DNA of 64,000 nucleotides, taken from assembly GCA_012862575.1 (NCBI GenBank), contig BLSF01000065.1, positions 1 through 64,000 of the forward strand, written 5' to 3'. The stretch is from Parietichytrium sp. I65-24A. Its lineage: Eukaryota > Sar > Bigyra > Thraustochytrida > Thraustochytriidae. The translations under genes and the position numbers were made by a program. This document shows, piece after piece, positions 29,748 through 41,964 of this stretch. The first letter of the stretch is position 1, and every line of letters begins with the position of its first letter. The notes beneath the pieces were generated by a model. The model did no database searches. It saw only the letters and a program-made list of their open reading frames with translations, and was not told the origin of the DNA.

Positions 29748-32700
29748 GGCGAGGAAATGTAAACGTGCCCTCTTCGGCGAAAACTCTCTCGCACAACGAG
29801 TTTCAACTGCGAAAGGCTGGGAGGGGAGGCTTTCGGCGAGATCAAAGCACAGTCCGATAGCCGACAGCGAATATGCCACACTCAAATGTCTCTTCCACCC
29901 TGCTTCCCACTGCAGCCAACTTCTCGGTACCCAGTAACCGTCTCGACGCTGCCGATGAAAGCGGTTGGCTCTTGCCCAAAAAGCTTCGGCGAGGGCGAAC
30001 AGCGATATTCAGAGCCCAAAGCAACCAACCAACATTGCAGACAGACGGCTATCAGCAGTCGAGAAGTTTCAAAAGGTCCCTCCCAAACAACCCACTTGTG
30101 CGCTCTCACGGCGTCCGAAACCCGATCGGCGGACCTATTATTGCCGAGATGAGAAAACGGTCAGGGAACAGCTGCTGTTCTCTCTCTCTTCCTTCCTTCC
30201 TTCTTCCCCATTGCCCTCCTAACCGTGCGACGCACTGCACAATGTAGCTGTGTGTCCCAGATTTCGAGTGGAGGTTTTCGTGTTCACAAAGCCAGTGAGT
30301 GGCGGGAGATGTTTTTTCACACCCAAGTTAGTTTTCCGTGAGTGACATTTCTTTCTTTTTTATTCTTTCTGAACACGAAATTAGAGAAGATCTGTCCAAT
30401 CAAAACAGCTGCCTTTTTCCAACCAAAAGAGTTGAACAGAATCAGTGAACTAAAATGATTTGGACTACCTTTTGACACTGCTACTGACAGTGAGTACTGG
30501 TACTATCGTACTCTCATGGACGGGAGAAAGGAAAAGGAAGTTATGATTAGAATGAGTGGAATGTTGAATGGAAATGAAACGTGGTGGTTTGGTTGTGGAT
30601 TCAAAGAAAGCGTCTCGCCTGCAACCATTTTTGACCCAACGTCGAGCCAAAATTAGCGTCTCTCTCCCTCTCTCTCTTTCTTTCTCCCCGTTGCAATTCG
30701 CTGGTTGTTAGCATAACCTAGCTCGGAGCGCACAGCTTTGTTCTCCGCCGCTGTCGTGTCGCAATCAGCACTGGGAACTTGCAACACATCGCAAGTCGTG
30801 TAGCAACGAGGAGCGCTCAGCATTCTCCTCCTCGGCGCAATTCGTTGCGCCACTTCCCCCAAGTTGTGCTCTCCCTCCCTCCGGGCGAGAGCAATCTTTT
30901 CGTGCTCAATTGCGGCGAGCTGCCACACTTGTGCCGTTCAAAGATCTTTGGACGGATTGGATTTTGGACCCTCACTCTGCAACTCTTGAGTCCCCGTTCG
31001 CGGGGCCTTACGGGGGCTGCTCTGGGGTTGCGAGCTGAGCAGAATTTGCAACTTTTATACTGGTGAGATTGACTCTGGCCTATCCTTTGGCAAGTTCGCG
31101 AGTTCTCACATGAACTGCGTGCACGCTTGCCATGAGCACGGCTTGCGACAACTCAGTCAGTTAAGACTCCAGCTAAGAAATTCTCCTTCTTTTGTTGTGC
31201 TCCCGAGGTCGATCAAAATAAATTATAAAATCATGACCTCACTTTACTTTAAGGAGAGCGTCTGCTGTCCAGTGGGGAAGCTTGTGCGCTGTGGTTGAAT
31301 GTGGTGTTGGGAGCTGCTGGCTGCGGTGTGGAGTTGTTCAGTGATGAGTCAGTTTTGTGGAGCGATCAATCAAAATGTTTTGGCAATTTGCTCGCCCCAA
31401 TGTGCTCGCTTGTTATTCACAGTCAGTACTTTTATTTCAAAAGTTAATCTCTAGTAGAGGGAGCAAGTTACATTTGCATGATTTGGACTTTTCAGTGAAC
31501 ACTCCCAGCAAAAGCCCCTCTGTGCGCCGCACATCTTCAGATTTGCATTTTCTTCTTTCAACACTTGTGAAAGCAAAACAGAATGAGAATTTGCTTTTTC
31601 AAATCAAAAAAATGTGCAAAAGGAAGAAAAGAAACAGAAGAAAGCAAGTCACTGTCAACTCCAAAATGTCATCAAAATCAACCCTTTTTGACGACCTTGT
31701 GAATGTTTCCAATCCAGAATAGGCACTCGTAGAGCAAGAGAGTACGGCCAGTAGACCACAGTAACAAAATAAGCAATTCGTCAACTTCGCGAACAGTAGC
31801 AGGACATTGTTACGAGCGAGTGAGGCCCACATAACGACTACAAGTACAACCCTCATTCTTCAGTAATCCCCCTGTCTGATCCTGTGGGCTAAGGTTTGAT
31901 ATTTCGAACGGACTACGGCCACGGGGCAGCTCTCACCTGCATTTCGTACCATACCTTTCAGTAACACGCAGCTTTTGGTATAACAGTGTGTAACAGCATG
32001 TGTCTGAAAGATCTTCCCGAGGCGGAGTTTTCCCCGCGGCCGTTCTAGCTTTCTGACTAAGCCTGTCGGAGAGTCGGGGCGAGCGAGACAGTTGCGTCCG
32101 GTGAGCTAACCAGTACTCGAATCCACATGCGGTGGAACAGAGAGGCAAAAGTCTCCGATGAATGAATGTCACGCTCAAAATCAAAGATGAAGTTTGGTGA
32201 AAACTTACTGTTACAGTAAGTAAAAACATCCTTGCAGCACGTAGATAAAATCATTTCCAAAGAAGGAGGGACACCCAGGGCATCCCGCGCCAAAAGAAAT
32301 GTCCTACATCTTTGATTTAAATTCCCACCTCGACGCACTTCCGTACAAAGTTTCCAACCGACCCTCACAAGACGACAAGAAAGAACAAAGCGACACCTCC
32401 CGGGAATCACGGGAATGGACCTTGGTCGGAGTGACCGTTCACAAACGTTCGTTTCCGAGTCGTTGTTAAGTTCGCCCAATTCGTTTTTAATTCTTCATAG
32501 TCATCCTATGTTCTGTGGATCGTCTCGCAGCCATCGACTCGGACCGCATGCCCCGACAGTAAAGTGAAATATTAACCCATCTCGACTCCGAACTAGCAGT
32601 AAATATTTTGAGGGTTTCTTGTCCATTCTTGTTTGATTGATAGAGTATGCTTGCTGAGTGCGTGAACCATTCCATTAGCTTTGCGTCGGCAAGTTCTTCT

Positions 32701-33082
32701 GAGTACTACTCTGTTAAAGTACAGGGAGGAGAATTGGCTGGCCACCACAGTTCTCTGAGTTGAAGGGGGAGCCGGAGAAGAAGCGCCCAGTGACTCAAAA
32801 GTTGGCGGCTTGGGGACGGCGTTTCCGTTTTCGTCTTCGTTTTCGCTTCGCGTCGTGCATCGGCACGATGCCTTGCATGTCATGGAGAGTCGCAACCAAG
32901 TTGTGTGATTCCTCAACACTTTGGCACGTACACACAAACGATGACTTGGTTTTTGCAATCCATCCGCCCCCGACCAACAAGTCTTGTCAATGGGATGTGG
33001 ACTCAATTGAAAAATTCTTTATTTTTATCGTTCTGCAGCCTCTCTTTCCCTCTTTCCGAGAGCAGGCAGATGGATACAGACA

Positions 33083-33106
33083 GGGAGGGAGGGAGGGAGG
33101 GAGGGA
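33083..33106 (+). repeat. (GGGA)6, G-quadruplex-capable
   Basis: Six perfect GGGA units on the plus strand. Confidence 0.9.
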
Positions 33107-33305
33107 GTGGTGGGACCTGCAATTGGGAGAATCCAATTCGGTTCGTCCAGGCATGAAGCCTACTAGACTGAAACAAAGACGGTGAGGGCAATTTCTCTCA
33201 TCGATTGCACTTTTTGAGAAAGTTGAAACGACATTCTCCCGTCTATGAGAAAGACGGTTTACTTGGCGAACTTTTTGAGCGAGTTTCGCGGCCTTTCAAA
33301 CAAAG

Positions 33306-33333
33306 TGAACACGAACACGAACACGAACACACG
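33306..33333. repeat. GAACAC hexamer repeat
   Basis: About four units of GAACAC. Confidence 0.9.
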
Positions 33334-33369
33334 TTGGCACCTTAAAAAAAGGATCAAAATTCAGAACGC

Positions 33370-33397
33370 GGGGCAGTGGGGCCGTGGGGCAGTGGGG
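33370..33397 (+). other. Predicted four-tetrad G-quadruplex motif
   Basis: Four runs of four G (33370-73, 33378-81, 33386-89, 33394-97), each separated by exactly four bases (CAGT, CCGT, CAGT). Confidence 0.75.
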
Positions 33398-36300
33398 TCG
33401 TCCCGTTGTCTGACGCGAATGACTGTCTAGGCTGTCTAGGCCCAAGGTTCCACCCACGTCCGGAAGTCCAAAATGCAGACCGAAAAGTCACAGTATGGCC
33501 CTCCTCTTCATGCCTCACTTCCTGACGGAGCCGCCGCATGAGGGGTGATCAGACTGTGCCATAGCTAGTAGTGAGCGCCATGGCCCCGAGAAGGGCTGCT
33601 TCATTTTACTGTCAGTGACTAAGAAATTTCATACCTTTCTGAAAGCGTTCAAAGGGCAAAAGGGCCCCAGACTTAAACTGCTTCTCCCAGACAAGCCAAC
33701 TGTAATCCAAAGAATATGGGAGACTCCAGCAGCGGAAAGGTCACTCTTATGCGACTACTAATCATCGCAGTAGATGCATCGCGAAGCAGGCCTCTTCGAG
33801 CTAACGTGACTCGACTGTGTGCCACCGCGCGTTCGGAGCTCACATTATTTTGCCCGACTTTTTCAGTAGCTCGCTAGCTAGAGCTCTGCAGACCATACTT
33901 CGTCATTTGCCATCTTGGTATTTGTCTGGCAGTGTGATAGTATGCATAAATCATTCATGCCCAGTATGCCCAGTACCAAAGGACGGAAGCTTATGCAATT
34001 TCTTGTCTTCTCAGCGGCTCCGGGGGCCGCATCTCTCGGCGTTGAGTGAAGCATTCCGATTCGAACTCGACTCGACGCGGGATGCGTTTGCAGTAATTAG
34101 TTCAACTCGCTTTTCTGATTCTGATGAGCAAAGAAGAATCAGCTCATACGCAATTGATAGACAGTGAATGAAGCCTGGCAAGCAAAGTCCAACAAAGATC
34201 CATCCAAATCCGAACTAATTTCCTTCCTAAGTTAAAAGTCTAATGATCCCCCAAGCATTACTTGCACACATAATCCCTTTCTACTCTTGTGGACGTTAGC
34301 ACTCAGTTAGGAATGCACTAGCAGAAAATATTGAGACGCACTCAAGCTAAAAACGATTACTAGTTTATATTGTACTTGAGAGACTTATGATAAACTTCGC
34401 TCTTTACTAACTGGTCGCTCTTTTTGATAGATAGGGATTAGTGACTGGTTACTTATTCTAGCTCGCTCTAGCTTCTGAGGAAGGGAGAGAAGTCCTGCGT
34501 TTCCAAATTGCACTGTTCCTTAGAGATTAACCTACCCAGCGTCACATCACAGTGCCCTCTTTCGGCTTGCAATTGCGGCGAGGTGTGTCGCCGACGAGCA
34601 CAGTAACGTGTACGGCTTGTGCTGTTTGGGCCAATTCTTGAAAGCAAAGTTCCCTGAAGAAAATCACAGCTTGAGATCGATCTTGAAGAATGAATTCAAG
34701 ACGCTCCATAAATCTTCTCCTCTCTCTCTCTCTCTACTTCAACGCTGCGCTCAAGAGCAGTTAAAAATGATTCAAGATTTCTGAATTCCTTTATTCCTGA
34801 ATTCCTGAATGAGGTCATTCGAAAGACAAACAAACAAACAATAAAGGCACATACTGCCACACGCAGCCCTTCCGTGATCTTGAATTTATTCTGTCGATCC
34901 CAGCTCTAGTCCTCACTCACTGGCTGACACTAGTTGTACCTTTGTTGGCGACGCAGTCTATCTCACTCGCCTTTTCGCAGTCGATGTCGTCTCTATCCGA
35001 CAAGGTGTTCATGGAGTTGATTTATGACACCAATTGTCTTCGCCGTCGGAGGCATCGGTGCCATCGGTGGGAGGAAGCGAAGTGTCCGTCAGTCGACACG
35101 TCGTGCAAAGCTGCGTTTGGGGTGAAAAAGTCCAGAATTTAGATTCCAGTCAAGCTTTTATTGTATTTTGCGACGCCGCAGAGCCCCGAGACTTTGGAAG
35201 AGTTACCTGAGGAGCTAGTTGCTCACTCTCATCCACTCTCACTCTCACTCTCAGACAGACTCTGACAACCAAAGAACGCAGCGTGGAACCATTCACTTGC
35301 AGCGCCACCACCATCACCATCAACATCACCACCATCGCGACCAACGCTAACGCTTGGCCGTCTTCTTCGCATGGGCAGGCCACTTGCCACTCATCCACTC
35401 ACCTGGTGACCTCGATCCTCCTGGAATGTGTTGGGGTTTGAAACCATCTATCTAGTCTAGAGAGCGCGACATTGCAGTCAGCGACTCTTGACCCTTTTGC
35501 TTCAGGTTACGGTTTGTAACCAGCTCTTTGGCATGGGGTGCCAGCGCTCGTTAGCGGTGTTGCTGCGAACACAGGAAGGACAGGAGAGAGTTTTGAACTG
35601 ACGCGGAAAGTGACTTGGATGATCTTGGATGAGATGCAGATGTGCGGCACATTGCCGACAACTCTTGTTGGTTAGTTGTGGTAAGCAAATTATCCGGCCC
35701 GCCAGCAACCCTTTCCTTCTCCCAGCTCCTCCACGCTGCCAACGGTTGGCCATATTAGTCCGCAGTGCCAAGGCTTCGTTTACTTACTTGTGACTTACTC
35801 GCAGCACCACAAGCAAACCGCCGAATTCTGTTTCGTAGATTGGAAAGAATTTAAGAATTTAAGGATTGGGATGATTGGGATGATTGGGAGGGGAAGTTTC
35901 CTTTTTCTTCTTCGTTTTCTTGGCACAGAGAATTTGGTTGAGCTTTGTGACACTTTACGCATGCGGAGAGAACCAATCTCTCACCTGGAGATCACCGCCA
36001 TTTGAGACGACGACAACGACAACGAGAACGAGAACGACGGGTGTTTCGCTCTCTTCCAACTCGCGGGAGTTGTAGATAATCAGATCAGATCGTTGCGAGG
36101 TATGATATCCAGGGAACTCGGGGTAGTGAAGACTTGACCCGTACTGTAAGGTGGTGTTCACGCCAGAAGGAAGTCTACACTCCATCGCTACAGAAAGCGG
36201 AAGAGGAATGTTAGAGGATTCGTTTCATCGCAAGCTGAAACACAGCAACAGGATGATCAAAGTAAAGCGATCAAATATACACATGAGCTCCGCACTATCA

Positions 36301-38422
36301 GACTCGGTGTCTAATCCCTAGTAAAAGTACCTCCGACGGAAGAGAAAGAACTCGGTCAAACCCTACACAAACACAAGCTGGTTGGGGAGCTTGCAACAGA
36401 AAGAGGGGGCTCAGCGAGGCGGCAAGTCATGAACCTTTTCTGGATCTGACGACACCCTCTCCCAGAGCCCTACTGGAGCAATACGGGTGCAATACCACTG
36501 GCTAGAGCCCGTACCGGTTGTCGACTTAGCTCCAGCTTTCTCCCGGGAATTCCTGGGAAAAGGCGGAAGGAGTGGTATGTGGGTCTCGTAGAAGCGGTAG
36601 TCGCGAGAAAAGTCTTTCCCTCAGACTGCTTCCTATCAGCATCTATCAGCATCTAATCCGCAAACTAGAAAGGTCATCCCACCGAGGAGGAGGAGAAGGA
36701 GAGAGCCCCAAGTGTTTGGTCAACCTAGGAATCTGAACCTTCGCTTACGCTGATACCATCCGCTTACGCGGATACCCATCCACCTCTTTCTGGTGCAGGG
36801 GGCGGAGTATAAGAGAAAGGCAAATTATAGTTGTTTTAAAAAGAAAAGACAAACATCAAGAGAGAAGAAAAGAGTCGCCGTGTAGGGAGGGATTAAGTTT
36901 GGCCCATGTAGACTCCACCCTGTCGAATCTCTCGGACAGAGTAACTTCAAAGTTCTTTGGGAAAGGTGAGACAGCGCTACAAACTTCAACTATTTCTTGT
37001 GAATGCGAGTCGATAGAACCGGCATGAAACGGAGCCAACTACTCCTTCGTTGCGTCCGCAGCTCTCGGTCTCGCTCCGTGTGCTCCGTGGTTGCGTTTCT
37101 TTGCCCACCTTTCTCAGCCTTGGGGGTATGACCCGTTCAGATTCTCACAGACTTCCTGCACTTCCTGCTGCCTTCACTGTAGTGGAACTCACATCGCATT
37201 ACTGAGTACTCATGCAGAGCTGATAAACGTTATGTTCAACAGTGGTACTGGCAGGACAATCAAATCGAGCTCTGTCCATTGTGATTGAGATTAACAATAA
37301 ACAGATGTTCAATCAATTACAAAATATCCGTAGAAAAACCTCAGAGTCAAAAGATCAAAATCGGAGACATTTCGCAACTACCAAATGTACCCCTACTTGA
37401 TTTCGCACCGCCTACCATCTACCATTGCGGTGTATGTACCAGTGTCCTATTGCTGTCTATGTATGCTGAAGGCTAGTAAAAAGCCGCTGCACTGTGACCC
37501 AAGCTTTCGCGACTGTCCATCTCGCTCGGGCAATGTCAGTCAGTACTCAGGACTCGTACCCGTGTGTCAGTCGGCACTCACAGCGCAACTAGCTTATGCG
37601 AAAGAGCTGAGGGTGCTACGAGTCCTTCCGCTCTTCCTTCCTTCCTCCCTTTCTTTCTTTCTTTCTTTCTTCCTTTCTTCCTTTCTATCCTTCTTTCTCT
37701 GCGAATTTTCCCCCTCCCATTCGCCCCTCTCTTCCCTCTCCTCTCGCACCCACCAAACGCTCCCGAGCAATTCGAGAAAATTCGAGCGAGGAAATGAGGA
37801 ATGAGGAAGCGAGGAAATGATGAATGTCAATGTCTATGCGAATGTGTTGTAATTCGAGAGCGAGATAGATTGCGATAAGCTGAGAGACAGAGAGAGAGGA
37901 AGGGTGGTCGCGCCTGTCACATCCATCAAAGACCACTCACAGCAGTCGCATCACCCAGACACACACACACACATTTCGAGAAGAGAGAAAAGAGGAACCA
38001 AAAGATGGCTTCTTAGCTGCACTTCCTAACTAGCGGAAGCAGCGAGCCCCGAGCTGCTGAGAGGAGGAAGAAAGAGAGAAAGAAGAAAGCAAGACGGAAA
38101 GAAAGAAAGAAAGAAAGAAGATGTCTTTACAAAAGGTTGCAAAGGCGGAAGGAAGGGTTGGATAGGGCAAGCAATCATAAACAATCTCACACAGAGCAGC
38201 GCAGGTGCTAAGGGTTTCCAGTGTCATAGTCTCTGGGAACGTAGGAAGGCAAGGCAAGGTAAAGCCATCCCGCAACACTCGACATTTTTTCAACTCGGGT
38301 AAAGCCGAAACTCTCCAACCTGCGGTCCAACAGCGCTGACGCAAGTCGCCAAGTTACAACAGTCAGCGCGCCGCGAAATGTGCAGGGCTCGCGAGCCGCA
38401 TTGGTCAAGGCAGCGGAGAAGA

Positions 38423-38713
38423 ATGTCTTTGCCTCAGGACGGCCACGAGGAGTGTGGCCTGGTGTTCTTCTCCTTCGACGGCCTCAAGCGAGCTGCAGCG
38501 ACAAACGAAGCGACGACGGTCATCAAGGTGGACGAGGAATTGCAGCCGGAGAACTGCTCGCCGGACGAACAGGCGCCGCAGATGGAGTCTGAATCACCGG
38601 TAATGGGCTGCAGCAGCGGCGAGCTGGCCTCGAGACCGATTGGCCGCATTCGAAGAAGACGTCTGCATGCTTGCGTTCAGCTTCCCGTATTCTCAGGATG
38701 CAAGAGCACTTGA
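38423..38713 (+). CDS. Weak candidate small ORF
   Basis: 96 residues from the ATG at 38423 (MSLPQDGHEECGLVFFSF). Third codon positions are strongly G/C in the first 70 codons, as in the real genes of the window. The protein is acidic in the middle, has a basic RIRRRR patch and no known domain. It could be a first exon whose continuation I cannot place, or chance. Confidence 0.28.
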   Translation: MSLPQDGHEECGLVFFSFDGLKRAAATNEATTVIKVDEELQPENCSPDEQAPQMESESPVMGCSSGELASRPIGRIRRRRLHACVQLPVFSGCKST

Positions 38714-40497
38714 AGAAGTTCGAGCTCCTCCGTCCGATTAAACTCATTGTATTCAATGTTTTCATAAACTGTGCTGCCTTCCACAAATAAAACTGTGTAA
38801 TTGTAAATTCCATACTAATTCAAGCTGTTGTTTTAAGATTGAATCTTCTTTTGCTGGGAACTCTTTCAGGCTCCAAGACTTTCGAAAGAGTCCAGATGCC
38901 AACGCGTCACAAGCGCGTGCTGCAGTTGATTGCCTATTGGTCTGCAGAAATGAGAAATGCGCTCAGGGAGGCTGCGCTCCCAACGATGTCGATCGGGTTC
39001 TCATCAAAAGAGAGAAAGAACTAGCTAGCCGCTCGGCGACATGAAACTGAGACTTGTCACCGCGACCCTCGTTTGCAACGCACGCTGGACTCGTTGTCAA
39101 TCACGAAATTTCCTGGAAGGCCTGCTCCAGCGAGGGAACGAAGAGCCAGCAAAAGACTGCTCCGAACCGAGTTTCAGGACCCACAAAAGTAGAGACTTGA
39201 GCGTTATGCTGTGAAGATAACTTACATCCCACTGAGACGAGACAATCAATTGGGGCTCTCTGGTAGTTTCCAAGACGCCTTAAGCAGCCGTTGACGAGCG
39301 CCATGATGACTTTCCAGGATCGCTCCGATGAAATTGGGGCACTGGCGAAGACATCTCGGTCCGAAAATCGAGACAAAGGAAGGTATTGGCTCGTAACGGA
39401 CCAATTTGCTCGTTATCGACGCTGAGAACTACTCGTGACAATGCCATGCGCCATTGGCAACCAATTCTGGGAGATGAAGCATGTTTTCATTTTTGTGCTG
39501 TGCGCCATAGAGATGATATTGAAAGAAAATGATCTTGAAACCAATTTTTCTCATTTTTTTCAAAAGATCAGAGCTCATGAAAAGTCACAGCTGTCGAGCT
39601 GTCGACCGTGCTAAGGCCTTTAAATTTGCAGAGTCGCGTACTGTGTTTACGCGAGCCTGAGGCGAGTTCGTGTTCTCGACGAGGCACCATACCTCAGCGA
39701 ATAGCAAGGCGAGCAGTTGAAACTGCAGGTTGGCGCTCATGATTATCGTTTTCGCCGGCTCGTTGAGTCGCCGTGGCCATTGGAACATGCACCAGTTTGT
39801 GGCCAATCTGTGACCTCCAGTGTCGAAACGCTGTGGCTGCTATTCGGTCTTACTGCCTGATATTCCTAAAAGCAGCAAGTTGGCCTTCGAAGTGAGACGT
39901 CTTCTAAATGTAGAAACACGCACTAGAACTTCGTGTCCATTAAACTTTCATCGTTGAGCGCTGTACCAGTGAGCTCGCGGTTTTGCAACCCAAAGCTTAC
40001 AGACACTTATTCTTCGCAGCCATCCAGCATCCATATGCGGAGATCGAAATCGGCCATTGTCCGAGAGTCTCTAGCCCTTCTACGAGCTCTGGCGCGGAAG
40101 AAAGCCATACCCCGTGACCACGTGAACAGCCTAGCAGTGAGTGTTCCGTTTCCAGGTCTCACGTGGCCGCGATTTACGCAAATTACTCCCCAAGCTACTG
40201 GCGGAGCTATTCGCAGGACTGCCAAAGAGTTGGCGAGAGTCTCGCATTCGCATTCGTATTGGAATTCGTATTGGTATTCGTGTTGTGCTATGCGTTGGCG
40301 GCAGAACTAATCGCTCCAACGCGACTCTCTTGACTGACCATTAATTAAAACCGTCTAGCAATAGCCACGCGCGATGGGAGCCTGAAAAACAGCGCTGTAG
40401 CCCTGTCTAGCGCGCGAGCTAGCGAGAGCCCATTTGTCCGGTCAGGTCACTATTGACTCGGACTCGGCAGGAGATTCCCTGCCGATTTGCCTGAATT

Positions 40498-40546
40498 CGC
40501 ACATTTTCGCACATTTTCGCGCATTTTCGCACATTTTCGCACATTG
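40498..40546. repeat. 10-bp tandem array (CGCACATTTT)
   Basis: Five units of CGCACATTTT, one with a single change (CGCGCATTTT). Confidence 0.95.
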
Positions 40547-41132
40547 GCTACGGTGGAGGGGATATTTCGACTCACATGCCAGACGCAAGGTTACGCAAGA
40601 CTATAGAGACGCAGCGAGTGGGATGTGGCAACCACTGCCAGAAGAGCATCAACGCCGCAAGTCACTTGGTCGGTGGCGGAAGGAGAGAGAGAGAGAGAGA
40701 GAGAGAAAGAAAGAAAGTGGCCAGAGACTACAATCTCTCTTTCGTTCGTTACAAATGCAAAGTAGCCGCGACGAAAGTGGGTAACTCGTTGAGGTAGTGC
40801 GGTGCTTCTTATACTCCTCGTAAAAGTTCCGATAGATCTGGTGTGCAATTGTGTTCGGCCTAGTACAGGTAGCTTGGCGAGGGCGCGACTGGCGACTAAA
40901 CACGATTGCTTTTCTTAGTCGGGAGATTGGCGGAGCTGCGCTTGCAAGTGAGACACAACAGACTGGAAGAGCCTCTGCGCAAATCCTCTTGTGTGGTGTG
41001 AGAGTAGAGCGTCGGGTCGCGCACTGTCTGCACCTGTGTCGGGCCGTGCACGCGCACCACCTCCGGAGTTTACGTCTCGCGGTGGGCTTTCGACGTACTC
41101 GACAGGAGGGCTTCATCTAATTTGCGAACAAA

Positions 41133-41693
41133 ATGCCTCAGGATACCCCTCTTCACAAGCATGCGAACCAGGGCGACGTGGACGCGTGCAAGGCCATTAT
41201 TGAGGCAAAGGAGGTAGACGTGAACGCCCCGGGCGCTGCAGATCGGACCGCCTTGCAGCGCGCGGTGGGAGGGAATCATTTAGAGCTTGCCAAGGTTCTC
41301 ATCAGCCTCGGAGCAGATGTGAACATAAAGGACAAAGCCGGGCGAACCGCTCTACACTGGGCTGCGATCGGTGGCCATCACGAGCCAATCCGCCTCCTCC
41401 TAGAACACAACGTGGACCCAAATGCCACCACCACAAGTGGTATGACAGCGCTGCACGGCATCGCGGAAGGCAATAGGCTGGACTGCGCGAATGTGCTCAT
41501 TGGTTATCACGAGAAAGTCGTCGCAGGTGAAACGCAGGGAGCCAAAGTAGATTTTACATTGAAAGACGCAGATGGCAAGACAGCGTTCGACATTGCCAAA
41601 GAAAAGAAGGCTCCGGAGCTTTGCAAAATGATAAAAGAGCAGCGATTGCTCAAGCCGGGTGAAAGCGCCAACGCTGGGTGTGTCATCTCTTGA
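41133..41693 (+). CDS. Ankyrin-repeat protein with CAAX box
   Basis: 186 residues from the ATG at 41133. Four ankyrin repeats are visible: TPLHKHANQGDVDACKAII, TALQRAVGGNHLELAKVLI, TALHWAAIGGHHEPIRLLL and TALHGIAEGNRLDCANVLI. A partial fifth follows (KTAFDIAKEKKAPELCKMI). The last four residues are CVIS, a C-a-a-X prenylation signal whose terminal Ser predicts farnesylation. Such a tail would attach the ankyrin scaffold to membranes. The partner is unknown. The start follows a long GC-rich leader. The gene converges on the SANBR-like gene, with 271 bp between stop codons. Confidence 0.9.
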   Translation: MPQDTPLHKHANQGDVDACKAIIEAKEVDVNAPGAADRTALQRAVGGNHLELAKVLISLGADVNIKDKAGRTALHWAAIGGHHEPIRLLLEHNVDPNATTTSGMTALHGIAEGNRLDCANVLIGYHEKVVAGETQGAKVDFTLKDADGKTAFDIAKEKKAPELCKMIKEQRLLKPGESANAGCVIS

Positions 41694-41964
41694 GTTGTTT
41701 TGCATTAGCCTCTTCTGTTATTTTTACTGGCCAACCGGGCATCATTTGGTCAGACATCTGTGTACGATAAGAAGGCGCCGTCTCCTTTTCCCTCTCCGTG
41801 TCTTTCAAGAAGCATATATAAACAAGCAAACAAAAATTCATAATTTTTGGACATGTTCTGCTCGTCTTTTACTTTCATTTGTAAAAACGCCCAGGTATAA
41901 AGGGGAAAACACAAGAGACATTCTGTGGACAAAAAAAAACACTTCTTCACTGCTTCGTCAAACC

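Larger units (their letters stand above)
29748..41132. other. 11-kb gene-poor region
   Basis: Only one weak coding candidate (38423-38713). The many open frames of 60-140 codons lack domains and conserved composition, and overlap repeats. Contents seen: AGTACT-type motifs (30490-30516, 37201-37210, 37538-37550), pyrimidine runs near 37640-37700, a GGGA run (33083-33106), a G4 motif (33370-33397), a GAACAC repeat (33306-33333) and a 10-bp array (40498-40546). No tRNA or rRNA gene was recognised. Confidence 0.5.

Noticed and set aside
31357-31722. 121-codon plus-strand open frame
   Set aside because: Lys-rich and AT-rich, no domain, no GC3 bias such as the real genes show.
35150-35398. Minus-strand ORF rich in Val/Met/Leu
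   Set aside because: Encoded by CACCAT/ACTCTC repeats; non-coding artefact.
39933-40344. Two overlapping frames joined by a possible 19-nt intron
   Set aside because: An intron of 19 nt is far below the size of the confirmed introns, and part of the frame is a CGCATT/CGTATT repeat.
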